Source: Streptomyces sp. NBC_00568
GTDB taxonomy: Bacteria > Actinomycetota > Actinomycetes > Streptomycetales > Streptomycetaceae
DNA length: 64,000 nucleotides
Assembly (NCBI RefSeq): GCF_026341855.1
Contig: NZ_JAPENW010000001.1
Location: 6,067,001-6,131,000 of the forward strand
Reading direction: 5' to 3'
Shown piece after piece: positions 46,901-55,357 of this stretch. Under the pieces are notes generated by a model, which was given only the letters and a program-made list of their open reading frames with translations, searched no databases and had not been told where the DNA came from. The position numbers and the translations under genes were made by a program. Numbering within the stretch: position 1 is the first letter of the stretch; each line of letters starts with the position of its first letter.

Positions 46901-47408
46901 CCAGCTCCCAGAGCACTCCGACCGGACCCTCGAGGCCCGCGTCCCCGAGGCCCGGACCCCGGAGCCGGCGGGGGGCGCCTCCGGGTACGGGGGTGACACC
47001 GACCGGCCCGGTACCGATCTCGGGTGGCTGCTCGACGACCTCGTGGCCAGGACGGACCATGTCCGCCAGGCCGTGCTCCTCACCGCCGACGGTCTCCCGC
47101 TGAGCTGCTCGGACGGCATGCGCAGACGGGACATCGAGCACCTCGCCGCCGTCTGCGCGGGCTTCCACAGCCTCGCCCGTTCGGCGGGCGAGCGCTTCGC
47201 CGCGGGCGGGGTGCGCCAGACCATGGTGATGCTCGACGACGCCTACCTCTTCATCACCCCGGCGGGCGACGGAAGCAGGCTGGCCGTGCTCAGCGAGGTG
47301 CAGACGGACGTCGGACAGCTCGCCCACGAGATGGAACTGCTCGTCCGCCGCGTCGGCCGCCACATGGCCGCCGCCGTACGTTCGGCGGCCGACCCCGCTG
47401 GCCCCTGA
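46890..47408 (+). CDS. roadblock/LC7 domain protein (CvnB)
   Basis: The 172-residue protein has a disordered acidic N-terminus and a roadblock/LC7 domain beginning DLGWLLDDLVARTDHVRQAVLLTADGLPL. CvnB proteins act with a small GTPase and the CvnA kinase. ATG 46890 lies inside the end of cvnA, so the pair is translationally coupled. Confidence 0.88.
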   Translation: MRPDQLPEHSDRTLEARVPEARTPEPAGGASGYGGDTDRPGTDLGWLLDDLVARTDHVRQAVLLTADGLPLSCSDGMRRRDIEHLAAVCAGFHSLARSAGERFAAGGVRQTMVMLDDAYLFITPAGDGSRLAVLSEVQTDVGQLAHEMELLVRRVGRHMAAAVRSAADPAGP

Positions 47409-47415
47409 TCCGCCC

Positions 47416-47796
47416 GTGACCGACGACCACTGGTACGAGGACGAGACCGGGCCGATGGTGCGGCCCTACACCGTCACCGGGGGCCGGACCCGGCCCTCGG
47501 GCGGGCAGCTCATCGATCTGATGTCGCAGGTCACGGCCCTGGAGGCGGGCACCGGGCTGCCCGGTGTCGATCATGCGGCGGCCGCCCTGCTCGACCTGGC
47601 GCGGCACGGCCCCCGGCCGGTCGTCGAGCTCGCCGCGGATGTCGACCTGCCGCTGACCGTCGTACGCGTGCTCCTCGGCGACCTGGCGGAGGCCGGGCTG
47701 GTGCGCATCGACGAGCCGCGCCGTTCGCCGCACGGCGGTCCGGTGGCCGACCCGGAACTGCTGCGCGAGATCGTGGAGCGGCTGCGCGAGCTGTGA
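47416..47796 (+). CDS. DUF742 family protein (CvnC)
   Basis: This 126-residue protein matches CvnC: VRPYTVTGGRT near residues 15-25, and a winged-helix-like C-terminus (LPLTVVRVLLGDLAEAGLV). The GTG start is seven bases after cvnB. A CvnD GTPase gene would be expected next but is absent. Confidence 0.88.
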   Translation: MTDDHWYEDETGPMVRPYTVTGGRTRPSGGQLIDLMSQVTALEAGTGLPGVDHAAAALLDLARHGPRPVVELAADVDLPLTVVRVLLGDLAEAGLVRIDEPRRSPHGGPVADPELLREIVERLREL

Positions 47797-48099
47797 GCGC
47801 CCGCAGGGCCGGAACCGGGGCCGGAGGGGGCCGGAACCGGGGCCGGGGGGCCGCCGCCTCCGGGCAGCCGCCCTGCCCCGTCCTGGTGCGGGAAACCCGC
47901 CTGTGACCTGCGTCTCCCCGGGAATCGGGGCCACGACCGGGATGCGCGAGGGGGTGCGCAACGAATCGCCGCCGGAGGCCGGGCGCACGCAATGAATCGT
48001 TCGGTGACGCGCAACGGGTCCTTCTTGTCCCCCCGAGCCGGCCGACCGTACCGTCTATCTGGCCCCCCGAATCCCCTTCCGCACCGGTGGAGAACACGC
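47797..48099. promoter_or_regulatory. gap after cvnC with CGCAAC boxes before the amidase gene
   Basis: No GTPase remnant is visible: no P-loop and no G-motifs in any frame. The left part has a short tandem GGGCCGGAACCGGGGCCGG repeat. The right part has three boxes CGCAACGAATC (47957), CGCAATGAATC (47988) and CGCAACGGGTC (48010), spaced 31 and 22 bases. These match the boxes upstream of the permease gene and are likely operator sites for the amidase operon. Confidence 0.5.
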
Positions 48100-48927
48100 A
48101 TGCGCACAGCCCTGCTCCAGAGCTCCGGCCGCCCCGGCTCCATCGTCGAGAACCTCAAGGTGCTCGACGAGGCCGCCGGCCGCGCCGCCGCAGCGGGAGC
48201 CGGGCTGATCGTGACCTCGGAGATGTTCCTGACCGGCTACGCCATCGGTGACGACATCGCGCGCCTCGCCGAGCCCGCCGACGGCGAATCCGCCGACGCG
48301 ATCGCCGAGATCGCCACCCGGCACGGCGTGGCCGTCGCCTACGGCTACCCCGAGCGCGAAGCCGCACGCCACGAGGACGAGGGCGCCCCGGCCGACGGTG
48401 GGGCGCGGGTGTTCAACTCCGTGCAGCTGATCTCCGCCGACGGCGCCCGGCTCGCGAACTACCGCAAGACCCACCTCTTCGGCTGCTTCGAGCACGACCA
48501 CTTCACGCCCGGCGACCAGCCCGTCGTGCAGGCCGAACTCGACGGCCTCCGGGTCGGCCTCATGATCTGCTACGACGTCGAGTTCCCGGAGAACGTCCGC
48601 GCGCACGCCCTCGCCGGCACCGACCTGCTGCTCGTACCGACCGCGCAGATGCACCCCTTCCAGTTCGTCGCCGAGTCCGTCGTCCCGGTGCGCGCCTTCG
48701 AGAACCAGATGTACATCGCCTACGTCAACCGCACCGGTCCGGAAGGGGAGTTCGAGTTCGTCGGGCTGTCCACGCTGGCCGGGCCCGACGGAGTCGCCCG
48801 TACCCGGGCCGGCCGCGGCGAGGAACTGGTCCTGGCGGACGCCGACCCCGTCCGTCTCGCGGCCTCGCGCGAGGCGAACCCGTATCTGAAGGACCGCCGC
48901 CCCGGTCTCTACGGGTCCCTCGTCTGA
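48100..48927 (+). CDS. nitrilase-superfamily carbon-nitrogen hydrolase (amidase)
   Basis: This 275-residue enzyme has the Glu-Lys-Cys triad: Glu41 (SEMFLTGY), Lys123 (YRKTHLF) and Cys157 (ICYDVEFPE). It hydrolyses a linear amide or nitrile bond. The gene sits 61 bases upstream of a flavin monooxygenase. The pair mirrors DavA/DavB of Pseudomonas (lysine to 5-aminovaleramide to 5-aminovalerate) and the arginine 2-monooxygenase/guanidinobutyramidase route known from Streptomyces griseus. The start is ATG 48100 with GGTGGAGAA upstream. Confidence 0.85.
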   Translation: MRTALLQSSGRPGSIVENLKVLDEAAGRAAAAGAGLIVTSEMFLTGYAIGDDIARLAEPADGESADAIAEIATRHGVAVAYGYPEREAARHEDEGAPADGGARVFNSVQLISADGARLANYRKTHLFGCFEHDHFTPGDQPVVQAELDGLRVGLMICYDVEFPENVRAHALAGTDLLLVPTAQMHPFQFVAESVVPVRAFENQMYIAYVNRTGPEGEFEFVGLSTLAGPDGVARTRAGRGEELVLADADPVRLAASREANPYLKDRRPGLYGSLV

Positions 48928-48988
48928 CATCCCGCCCGGTCGAACAAGCCTCCCCCTCACCAGCATTCGCGCAAGGAGTCCGTACCCC

Positions 48989-50683
48989 ATGACGTCCACC
49001 GTGCCCAACGCCGTCCAGCACGCCGACGTGCAGCAGCCGCCGATCACCATGTTCGGCCCGGACTTCCCCTACGCCTACGACGACTTCCTCGCGCACCCCG
49101 CGGGCCTCGGGCAGATACCCGCGACCGAGCACGGCACCGAGATCGCGGTCATCGGTGGCGGACTGTCCGGCATCGTGGCCGCGTACGAGCTGATGAAGAT
49201 GGGCCTCAAGCCCGTCGTGTACGAGGCCGACGAGATCGGCGGCCGGCTGCGCACGGTCGGTTTCGAGGGCTGCGACCCCTCGCTCACCGCCGAGATGGGC
49301 GCGATGCGCTTCCCGCCGTCCTCCACCGCCCTCCAGCACTACATCGACCTGGTGGACCTCGAGACCCGGCCGTTCCCCAACCCCCTTGCCGAGTCCACGC
49401 CTTCGACGGTCGTCGACCTCAAGGGCGAGTCGCACTACGCGACCTCCGTCGACGACCTCCCGCAGGTCTACCGCGACGTCATGAACGCCTGGAACGCCTG
49501 TCTGGAGGACGGCGCCGACTTCTCCGACATGAACCAGGCCATGCGGGAGCGCGACGTTCCGCGCATCCGGGAGATCTGGTCGAAGCTCGTCGAGAAGCTC
49601 GACAACCAGACCTTCTACGGCTTCCTGTGCGACTCGGAGTCCTTCAAGTCCTTCCGCCATCGTGAGATCTTCGGTCAGGTCGGCTTCGGCACCGGCGGCT
49701 GGGACACCGACTTCCCGAACTCCATCCTGGAGATCCTGCGGGTCGTCTACACCGAGGCCGACGACCACCACCGCGGCATCGTCGGCGGCTCCCAGCAGCT
49801 CCCGCTGCGGCTGTGGGAGCGCGAGCCGGAGAAGATCGTCCACTGGGCGTACGGCACCTCGCTGTCGACGCTGCACGACGGCGCCCCGCGTCCGGCCGTG
49901 ACCCGGCTGAACCGCACCGCGGGCAACGGCATCACGGTGACGGACGCGAACGGCGACATCCGTACGTACAAGGCGGCGATCTTCACCGCCCAGTCCTGGA
50001 TGCTGCTCTCCAAGGTCGCCTGCGACGACTCGCTCTTCCCGATCGACCACTGGACGGCGATCGAGCGCACGCACTACATGGAGTCCAGCAAGCTCTTCGT
50101 GCCCGTCGACCGGCCGTTCTGGCTGGACAAGGACGAGGAGACCGGCCGTGACGTCATGTCGATGACGCTCACCGACCGGATGACGCGCGGCACCTACCTC
50201 CTCGACGACGGCCCGGACAAGCCCGCCGTCATCTGCCTCTCGTACACGTGGTGCGACGACAGCCTGAAGTGGCTGCCGCTGTCCGCGAGCGAGCGGATGG
50301 AGGTCATGCTGAAGTCGCTCGGCGAGATCTACCCGAAGGTCGACATCAGGAAGCACATCATCGGCAACCCGGTGACCGTGTCCTGGGAGAACGAGCCCTA
50401 CTTCATGGGCGCGTTCAAGGCCAACCTGCCGGGCCACTACCGCTACCAGCGCCGTCTGTTCACGCACTTCATGCAGGAAGCGCTGCCCGAGGACAAGCGG
50501 GGCATCTTCCTCGCCGGTGACGACATCTCCTGGACGGCCGGCTGGGCCGAGGGCGCCGTCCAGACCGCGCTGAACGCGGTCTGGGGCGTCATGCACCAGC
50601 TCGGCGGGACGACCGACCCGACCAACCCCGGGCCCGGCGACGTCTACGACGAGATCGCGCCGGTGGAACTCCCCGAGGACTGA
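48989..50683 (+). CDS. flavin amino-acid 2-monooxygenase / amine oxidase family enzyme
   Basis: This 564-residue FAD protein has the Rossmann motif IGGGLSG (residues 55-61), Glu79, and the second flavin motif GGRLRT (84-89). The C-terminal GIFLAGDDISWTAGWAEGAV closes the FAD site. Length and context fit L-lysine/L-arginine/L-tryptophan 2-monooxygenases, which decarboxylate an amino acid to an amide for the neighbouring amidase. Substrate cannot be fixed by eye. The start ATG 48989 has AAGGAGT upstream. Confidence 0.85.
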   Translation: MTSTVPNAVQHADVQQPPITMFGPDFPYAYDDFLAHPAGLGQIPATEHGTEIAVIGGGLSGIVAAYELMKMGLKPVVYEADEIGGRLRTVGFEGCDPSLTAEMGAMRFPPSSTALQHYIDLVDLETRPFPNPLAESTPSTVVDLKGESHYATSVDDLPQVYRDVMNAWNACLEDGADFSDMNQAMRERDVPRIREIWSKLVEKLDNQTFYGFLCDSESFKSFRHREIFGQVGFGTGGWDTDFPNSILEILRVVYTEADDHHRGIVGGSQQLPLRLWEREPEKIVHWAYGTSLSTLHDGAPRPAVTRLNRTAGNGITVTDANGDIRTYKAAIFTAQSWMLLSKVACDDSLFPIDHWTAIERTHYMESSKLFVPVDRPFWLDKDEETGRDVMSMTLTDRMTRGTYLLDDGPDKPAVICLSYTWCDDSLKWLPLSASERMEVMLKSLGEIYPKVDIRKHIIGNPVTVSWENEPYFMGAFKANLPGHYRYQRRLFTHFMQEALPEDKRGIFLAGDDISWTAGWAEGAVQTALNAVWGVMHQLGGTTDPTNPGPGDVYDEIAPVELPED

Positions 50684-50689
50684 GTCTTC

Positions 50690-50862
50690 CTCGACTCGAC
50701 TCGGCTCGACTCGGCTCGGCTCGGCTCGACTCGACCCGACTCGACCCGACCCGACCCGACCCGACCCGACCCGGCTCGGCTCGGCTCGGCTCGGCTCGAC
50801 TCGACTCGACTCGACTCGACTCGACACGACACGCGGCGCGGCGCGGCGCGGCGCGGCGCGGC
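50690..50862. repeat. pentanucleotide microsatellite (CTCGA/CTCGG/CCCGA, then GCGGC)
   Basis: About 34 five-base units fill the gap between two convergent genes. Units change in blocks: CTCGA and CTCGG are mixed, then CCCGA, then CTCGG and CTCGA again, ending in GCGGC repeats. The tract produces long spurious Arg/Val/Glu/Ser frames on the minus strand. It may have grown by replication slippage, and its length is likely variable between strains. Confidence 0.95.
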
Positions 50863-50869
50863 TGGAGGG

Positions 50870-51799
50870 TCAGACCCCGGCGGCCCGCGCCGCCTCGTAC
50901 ACCTCGGCGGCCACGTCCTTCAGTTCCTGGGCGTCCCGCACCGAGCTCTGGAGGTCGAGGAAGATCTCGTCGAGGCCGACCTCGGCGTGGGCGACCAGGT
51001 CGGCCACGATCTGCTCGACACCGCCCTGGAAGGGCTGGCGGTCCGCGCCCTCGTACCCCTTCGCCGTGTACCGGGGGTTGGTCCGCAGCACCGTGCGCAG
51101 CGGCTCGGTGCGGCCGCGCTCGGCGGCCAGGTCCTGCAACTGGCGCCACTGCGCCGCCAGCTGCTCGACGCCCATGCCGATCGGCATCCATCCGTCGGCG
51201 TGGTCGACGAGCCGGCGCCGCGCCTTTCCGGTGTTGGCGGCCAGCAGGATCGGGATCGGCCGGACGGGCTTGGGGCCGACCACGGCCGACGCGATCTTGG
51301 TGAGCGTGCCGTCGTGGACCACCGGGTCGGGGCCCCACACCGCGCGGCACACCGCGATGACCTCGTCGAGAACCTGGCCGCGCTCCTCGAAGGGCCGGGC
51401 GGAGGCCGCCGCGTACTCGTCGAGCGACCAGCCGGTGCCGAGGCCCGCGACGACCCGGCCGCCGCTCGCCGCGTCGAGCGAGGCGAGGGCCTTGGCGAGC
51501 TGGAAGGGCACGTGCAGCGGGGCCACCAGGACGCTGGTCCCGAGCTCGGCGCGCTCGGTGACCGCGGCCGCGAGCGTCAGGGTGACCAAGGGGTCGGCGA
51601 CGCCGCGGTACGCCTCCGGCCAGGCCAGTCCCTCGATGCCGTACAGCCCCTGCGTCGGGGGATCCGGGAACAGCGCCCGCTCGAAGACCCACAGGCTGTC
51701 GTACCCGATCGCCTCCGCGGCGCGTGCCACGTCGGGCACGTCCCGTCCGAGGTCGAACTGCTTCATCTGGGGGAGGGTGAGACCGAGTCGCGTCGCCAT
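50870..51799 (-). CDS. luciferase-like (LLM) F420-dependent oxidoreductase
   Basis: This 309-residue TIM-barrel protein of the bacterial luciferase superfamily has GYDSLWVFERALFP near residues 32-45, GTSVLVAPLHVPFQLAKALASLD near 88-110, and GLGTGWSLDEY near 119-129. These match the F420-dependent subfamily. Substrate is unknown. The start is ATG 51799 (MATRLGLTLPQ). It converges with the monooxygenase across the repeat tract. Confidence 0.85.
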   Translation of the reverse strand: MATRLGLTLPQMKQFDLGRDVPDVARAAEAIGYDSLWVFERALFPDPPTQGLYGIEGLAWPEAYRGVADPLVTLTLAAAVTERAELGTSVLVAPLHVPFQLAKALASLDAASGGRVVAGLGTGWSLDEYAAASARPFEERGQVLDEVIAVCRAVWGPDPVVHDGTLTKIASAVVGPKPVRPIPILLAANTGKARRRLVDHADGWMPIGMGVEQLAAQWRQLQDLAAERGRTEPLRTVLRTNPRYTAKGYEGADRQPFQGGVEQIVADLVAHAEVGLDEIFLDLQSSVRDAQELKDVAAEVYEAARAAGV

Positions 51800-51891
51800 A
51801 CCTGGGTGCTCCTTCGCATCAGGGTGTGCCGATCGTTCAACGTACAGTGATCCGGACCGAGTTCCAGCGAGGACCGCGCCGCGTGGCCGGA

Positions 51892-52566
51892 TCAGGTCGG
51901 CAGAGGAGTGAGCAGCATCCGGCCGGCCAGGCCCACCGCGGCGTCGAGGCGTTCGGCGAACTCCTCGGCCAGGTCCGGGAGTCCGCGCAGGGCCCACAGT
52001 GCCCGCGCCGCCGCCCAGGTGGCCTGACGGGCCCGCTCGAGGCTCCATGAGCCGAGCAGATGGGTGAGCGGATCGGCGATCTGGAGCAGGTCGGGGCCCG
52101 GCATCAGATCTTCGCGGATGTGTTCCTCCAGCGAGACGAGGAGGTCACCCACGCGGTCGAACTCGTCCTCCAGGTCCGCCGGTTCGCAGTCGAGCGTACG
52201 ACAGGTGTCCACCAGGGCGAGCGCCAGATCGTGCCCGATGTGCGCGTTGATGCCCGCGAGCGCGAACTGCAGCGGACGTACCCCCGGATGGCGGCGGAAC
52301 TGCAGCACCGGCCGCCAGGAGGCCGGTGCGCGGCCTTCTTCGGCCACCGCGAGATAGCGCTCCGCGAACCGCACGTCCAGCGTGATCGCGGCCCGGCGGT
52401 CCGGGAAGACCCCGGTGTCCAGGTGCCGGTCGAACTCCTCGGTGACGGTGAGGTAGACGCGGTTGAAGACCGCGAGACCGTCCCGCTCGGGTAGCTCCGC
52501 GTCCAGGGTGCGCATACGGGAGACGACCGCGTCTACGGGAGTGGTGAACTGTGCCGACTGCGCCAT
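51892..52566 (-). CDS. DUF5995 family protein
   Basis: This 224-residue, largely helical protein has FTTPVDAVVSRMRTLDAELP at the N-terminus and GINAHIGHDLALALV in the middle, which I associate with DUF5995. The His/Asp in INAHIGHDL suggest a metal or active site, but no function is known. ATG 52566 start. It is divergent from the GH6 gene. Confidence 0.75.
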   Translation of the reverse strand: MAQSAQFTTPVDAVVSRMRTLDAELPERDGLAVFNRVYLTVTEEFDRHLDTGVFPDRRAAITLDVRFAERYLAVAEEGRAPASWRPVLQFRRHPGVRPLQFALAGINAHIGHDLALALVDTCRTLDCEPADLEDEFDRVGDLLVSLEEHIREDLMPGPDLLQIADPLTHLLGSWSLERARQATWAAARALWALRGLPDLAEEFAERLDAAVGLAGRMLLTPLPT

Positions 52567-52666
52567 GAGGGCAGCGTCCCAGTCCTAGGGTGGCCGGAGT
52601 GCCGCCGGGCCGGAGGCTTCCCCAGAACGGGGGAACGCGGCCGGGGCGGGAGTGGGGGAGCAGTAC

Positions 52667-53860
52667 GTGTCAGGCTTACGTGCCCATCGGCCGGCCGAGC
52701 GCAGGTCCGACCGCAGGGCGGAGCGCAGGCGGTCCGCCGGGCGCGCCGCGATGGTCGCCGCGGCCTCGGTCGTCGTGGCGGTCGGGACGGTGACGGGGAT
52801 GGTGTCCGCGCTCGACGGAGATCGCCCCTCGAAGGAAGCGAGACCGCTGGTGACCCGTGCGCCGAGCCTCGGCCCGCTGCCGGGTGTGCCGTTGCCCTCG
52901 CGCACCACGGCAGCGCCGTCCCCGTCGAAGCCGGCCTCGTCCGGGCCGGCTCCCGAGCCCTCGCCGACCAGGAAGAAGCCGCGGACCGTGGCCGCCCCCG
53001 GCCTTCTCTACCACCACGCGGACTCCCAGGTCCGTGACTGGGTCGACGCCCATCCCGGCGACGCCCGGCGTGCGGTCATCGCGTCCCGGATCGCCGACCG
53101 TCCGGCCGCGGTGTGGTTCGCCGACTTCACACCGTCCACCATCACCGCGCGGGTCAGGGCCGTGACGTCGGCCGGCGCCGCGCAGGGCCGGGTGCCCGTC
53201 GTCGTGCCGTACGCCATCCCGCAGCGCGACTGCGGCGGCGCCTCGGACGGCGGGGCGCCCGACCTCGCAGCGTACGACGGCTGGATCGACCGCTTCGCGG
53301 CCGGGCTCGGCTCGGGCGAGGTCGTCGTCGTCCTGGAGCCCGACTCGATCGCCCAGTCCGACTGCCTCGGCGAGGGTGAACGGGCCGACCGCTTCGCCTC
53401 CCTGGCCCGCGCCGGCCGCGTCCTGAAGGCGGCGAACCCCAGGGCCAGGGTCTACTTCGACGCCGGTCACTCCGACTGGAACCCGGCCGCCGAACAGGCC
53501 GCGCTGCTCGGCCGGGCGGGCGCGGCCTCGGCCGCCTCCTCGGACGGCGTCTTCACCAATGTGTCCAACTTCCACCGGACGAGCGACGAGATCGCCTACG
53601 CCCGGCGGGTGCTGTCCGCGCTCGGAGGGGCCCCGCACCTCGGCGCCGTGATCGACACCAGCCGCAACGGCAACGGCGCGCCTCCCGACGGCGAGTGGTG
53701 CGATCCGGCGGGCCGCAGGATCGGCCGGGCGCCGACCCTGAGCACCGGCGAGGCCGGGATCGACGCCTACCTGTGGGTGAAGCTGCCGGGTGAGTCGGAC
53801 GGCTGCCGGGGCACGCCGGGGACCTTCTCGGCCGAGTACGCCTATGATCTGGCGCGCTGA
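52667..53860 (+). CDS. glycoside hydrolase family 6 (endoglucanase/cellobiohydrolase type)
   Basis: This 397-residue secreted or membrane-anchored protein has an Arg-rich N-terminus, one hydrophobic helix near residues 30-48, a Pro/Ser-rich linker to about 108, and a GH6 catalytic domain. Conserved GH6 features are VPYAIPQRDCGG (candidate acid Asp), VVVLEPDSIA, VYFDAGHSDW, SNFHRTSDE and EWCDPAGRRIG. GH6 enzymes cleave beta-1,4-glucan with inversion. I chose GTG 52667, which has GGGGGAG at good spacing, over GTG 52652. Its end overlaps the convergent permease gene by 19 bases. Confidence 0.88.
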   Translation: MSGLRAHRPAERRSDRRAERRRSAGRAAMVAAASVVVAVGTVTGMVSALDGDRPSKEARPLVTRAPSLGPLPGVPLPSRTTAAPSPSKPASSGPAPEPSPTRKKPRTVAAPGLLYHHADSQVRDWVDAHPGDARRAVIASRIADRPAAVWFADFTPSTITARVRAVTSAGAAQGRVPVVVPYAIPQRDCGGASDGGAPDLAAYDGWIDRFAAGLGSGEVVVVLEPDSIAQSDCLGEGERADRFASLARAGRVLKAANPRARVYFDAGHSDWNPAAEQAALLGRAGAASAASSDGVFTNVSNFHRTSDEIAYARRVLSALGGAPHLGAVIDTSRNGNGAPPDGEWCDPAGRRIGRAPTLSTGEAGIDAYLWVKLPGESDGCRGTPGTFSAEYAYDLAR

Positions 53861-55236
53861 TCCCCGGGCTCGTCGTACGTCGACGTCCCCGAGTCGAGCA
53901 GGGGCTCCTGCCGCTTGAGGTGGGCCGGGGCCATCGCCCGCAGCGCGTGGTAGCCGGTGATCACGACGATGGTGCCCAGCGCGATGCCGTTCAGCGAGAA
54001 GTTGTCGGTGAACTTCAGGGTGACGCCGCCGATGCCGATGATGATGCCCGCGGCGGCCGGCACCAGGTTGAGCGGATTGCGCAGGTCCACCCGGGCGTTG
54101 AGCCAGATCTGGGCGCCGAGCAGCCCGATCATGCCGTACAGGATGACGGTGATGCCGCCGAGGACACCGCCCGGGATCGCCGCGACCACCGCGCCGAACT
54201 TGGGGCACAGGCCGAAGAGCAGGGCGAAGCAGGCGGCCGCCCAGTAGGCGGCCGTGGAATAGACCCGGGTCGCGGCCATCACGCCGATGTTCTCGGAGTA
54301 GGTGGTGTTGGGCGGGCCGCCGACCGCCGTGGAGAGCATCGAGGCGGCGCCGTCGGCGGAGATCGCGGTGCCGAGCCTGTCGTCCAGCGAGTCGCCGGTC
54401 ATCTCGCCGACCGCCTTGACGTGACCGGCGTTCTCGGCGACCAGCGCGATCACGACCGGCAGCGCGACGAGGATCGCCGACCACTGGAACGAGGGTCCGT
54501 GGAAGGCCGGCAGCCCGATCCAGTCGGCCCGGCCGACACCGGAGAGGTCCAGGCGCCAGTGGTCGGTCACCTTGCCGCTCGCGTCCGTCGAGTGGATCCG
54601 GCCGAAGATCCGGTCGAAGGCCCAGGAGATGACGTAGCCGAAGACGAGCCCGAGGAAGATCGCGATGCGTGACCAGAAGCCGCGCAGGCACACCACGGCC
54701 GCTCCGGTGACCAGCATCGTGAAGAGCGCGGTCCACTGGTCCTGCGGCCAGTAGGTGGACGCGGTCACCGGCGCCAGGTTGAAGCCGATCAGCATGACGA
54801 CCGCGCCGGTCACGATCGGCGGCATCGCGGCGTGGATGATCCTCGCCCCGAACCGCTGCACGGCCAGACCCGCCAGGAACAGCGCGACCCCGACCACGAA
54901 GCACGCGCCCGTCACCGTCGCGCTGGTGCCGCCCTGTGCGCGGATCACGGCGGCGACGCCCACGAAGGAGAGCGAACAGCCCAGGTAGCTGGGCACCCGG
55001 CCGCGGGTGGCGAGCAGGAAGATGACCGTCGCCACGCCGGACATCATGATCGCGAGGTTCGGGTCGAGTCCCATCAGGACGGGTGCCACGAAGGACGCCC
55101 CGAACATGGCCACCACATGCTGGGCGCCGAGCCCGAAGGTCCGGGGCCAGGAGAGGCGTTCGTCGGGGCGGACGACCGCTCCCGGGGCGGGGGTCCGCCC
55201 GTCGCCGTGCAGTTTCCAGCGCACGCCGAGGTCCAT
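53842..55236 (-). CDS. NCS2 family uracil/xanthine permease
   Basis: This 464-residue membrane protein has about 14 helices. QHVVAMFGASFVAPVLMG near residues 39-56, the conserved ALVAENAGHVKAVGEMTG near 262-279, and NTTYSENIGVMAATRV are UraA-type substrate and proton motifs. It imports a nucleobase by proton symport. It overlaps the 3' end of the GH6 gene tail to tail. Confidence 0.9.
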   Translation of the reverse strand: MDLGVRWKLHGDGRTPAPGAVVRPDERLSWPRTFGLGAQHVVAMFGASFVAPVLMGLDPNLAIMMSGVATVIFLLATRGRVPSYLGCSLSFVGVAAVIRAQGGTSATVTGACFVVGVALFLAGLAVQRFGARIIHAAMPPIVTGAVVMLIGFNLAPVTASTYWPQDQWTALFTMLVTGAAVVCLRGFWSRIAIFLGLVFGYVISWAFDRIFGRIHSTDASGKVTDHWRLDLSGVGRADWIGLPAFHGPSFQWSAILVALPVVIALVAENAGHVKAVGEMTGDSLDDRLGTAISADGAASMLSTAVGGPPNTTYSENIGVMAATRVYSTAAYWAAACFALLFGLCPKFGAVVAAIPGGVLGGITVILYGMIGLLGAQIWLNARVDLRNPLNLVPAAAGIIIGIGGVTLKFTDNFSLNGIALGTIVVITGYHALRAMAPAHLKRQEPLLDSGTSTYDEPGDQRARS

Positions 55237-55357
55237 GGTGAGGATTCGCTTTCTCTGTACGTGAATCGGTCCGGACCATTGTCAGGGTTAACCAGCCGCT
55301 CTACGCTCGCACGGTCCTACTCATGAACGTCGTTCATATGTCTGATCGGAGTGTTCT

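Noticed and set aside
50589..51692. A long minus-strand protein rich in RVESS repeats
   Set aside because: It reads through the pentanucleotide tract and the oxidoreductase gene in a wrong frame; the real gene starts at 51799 in another frame.
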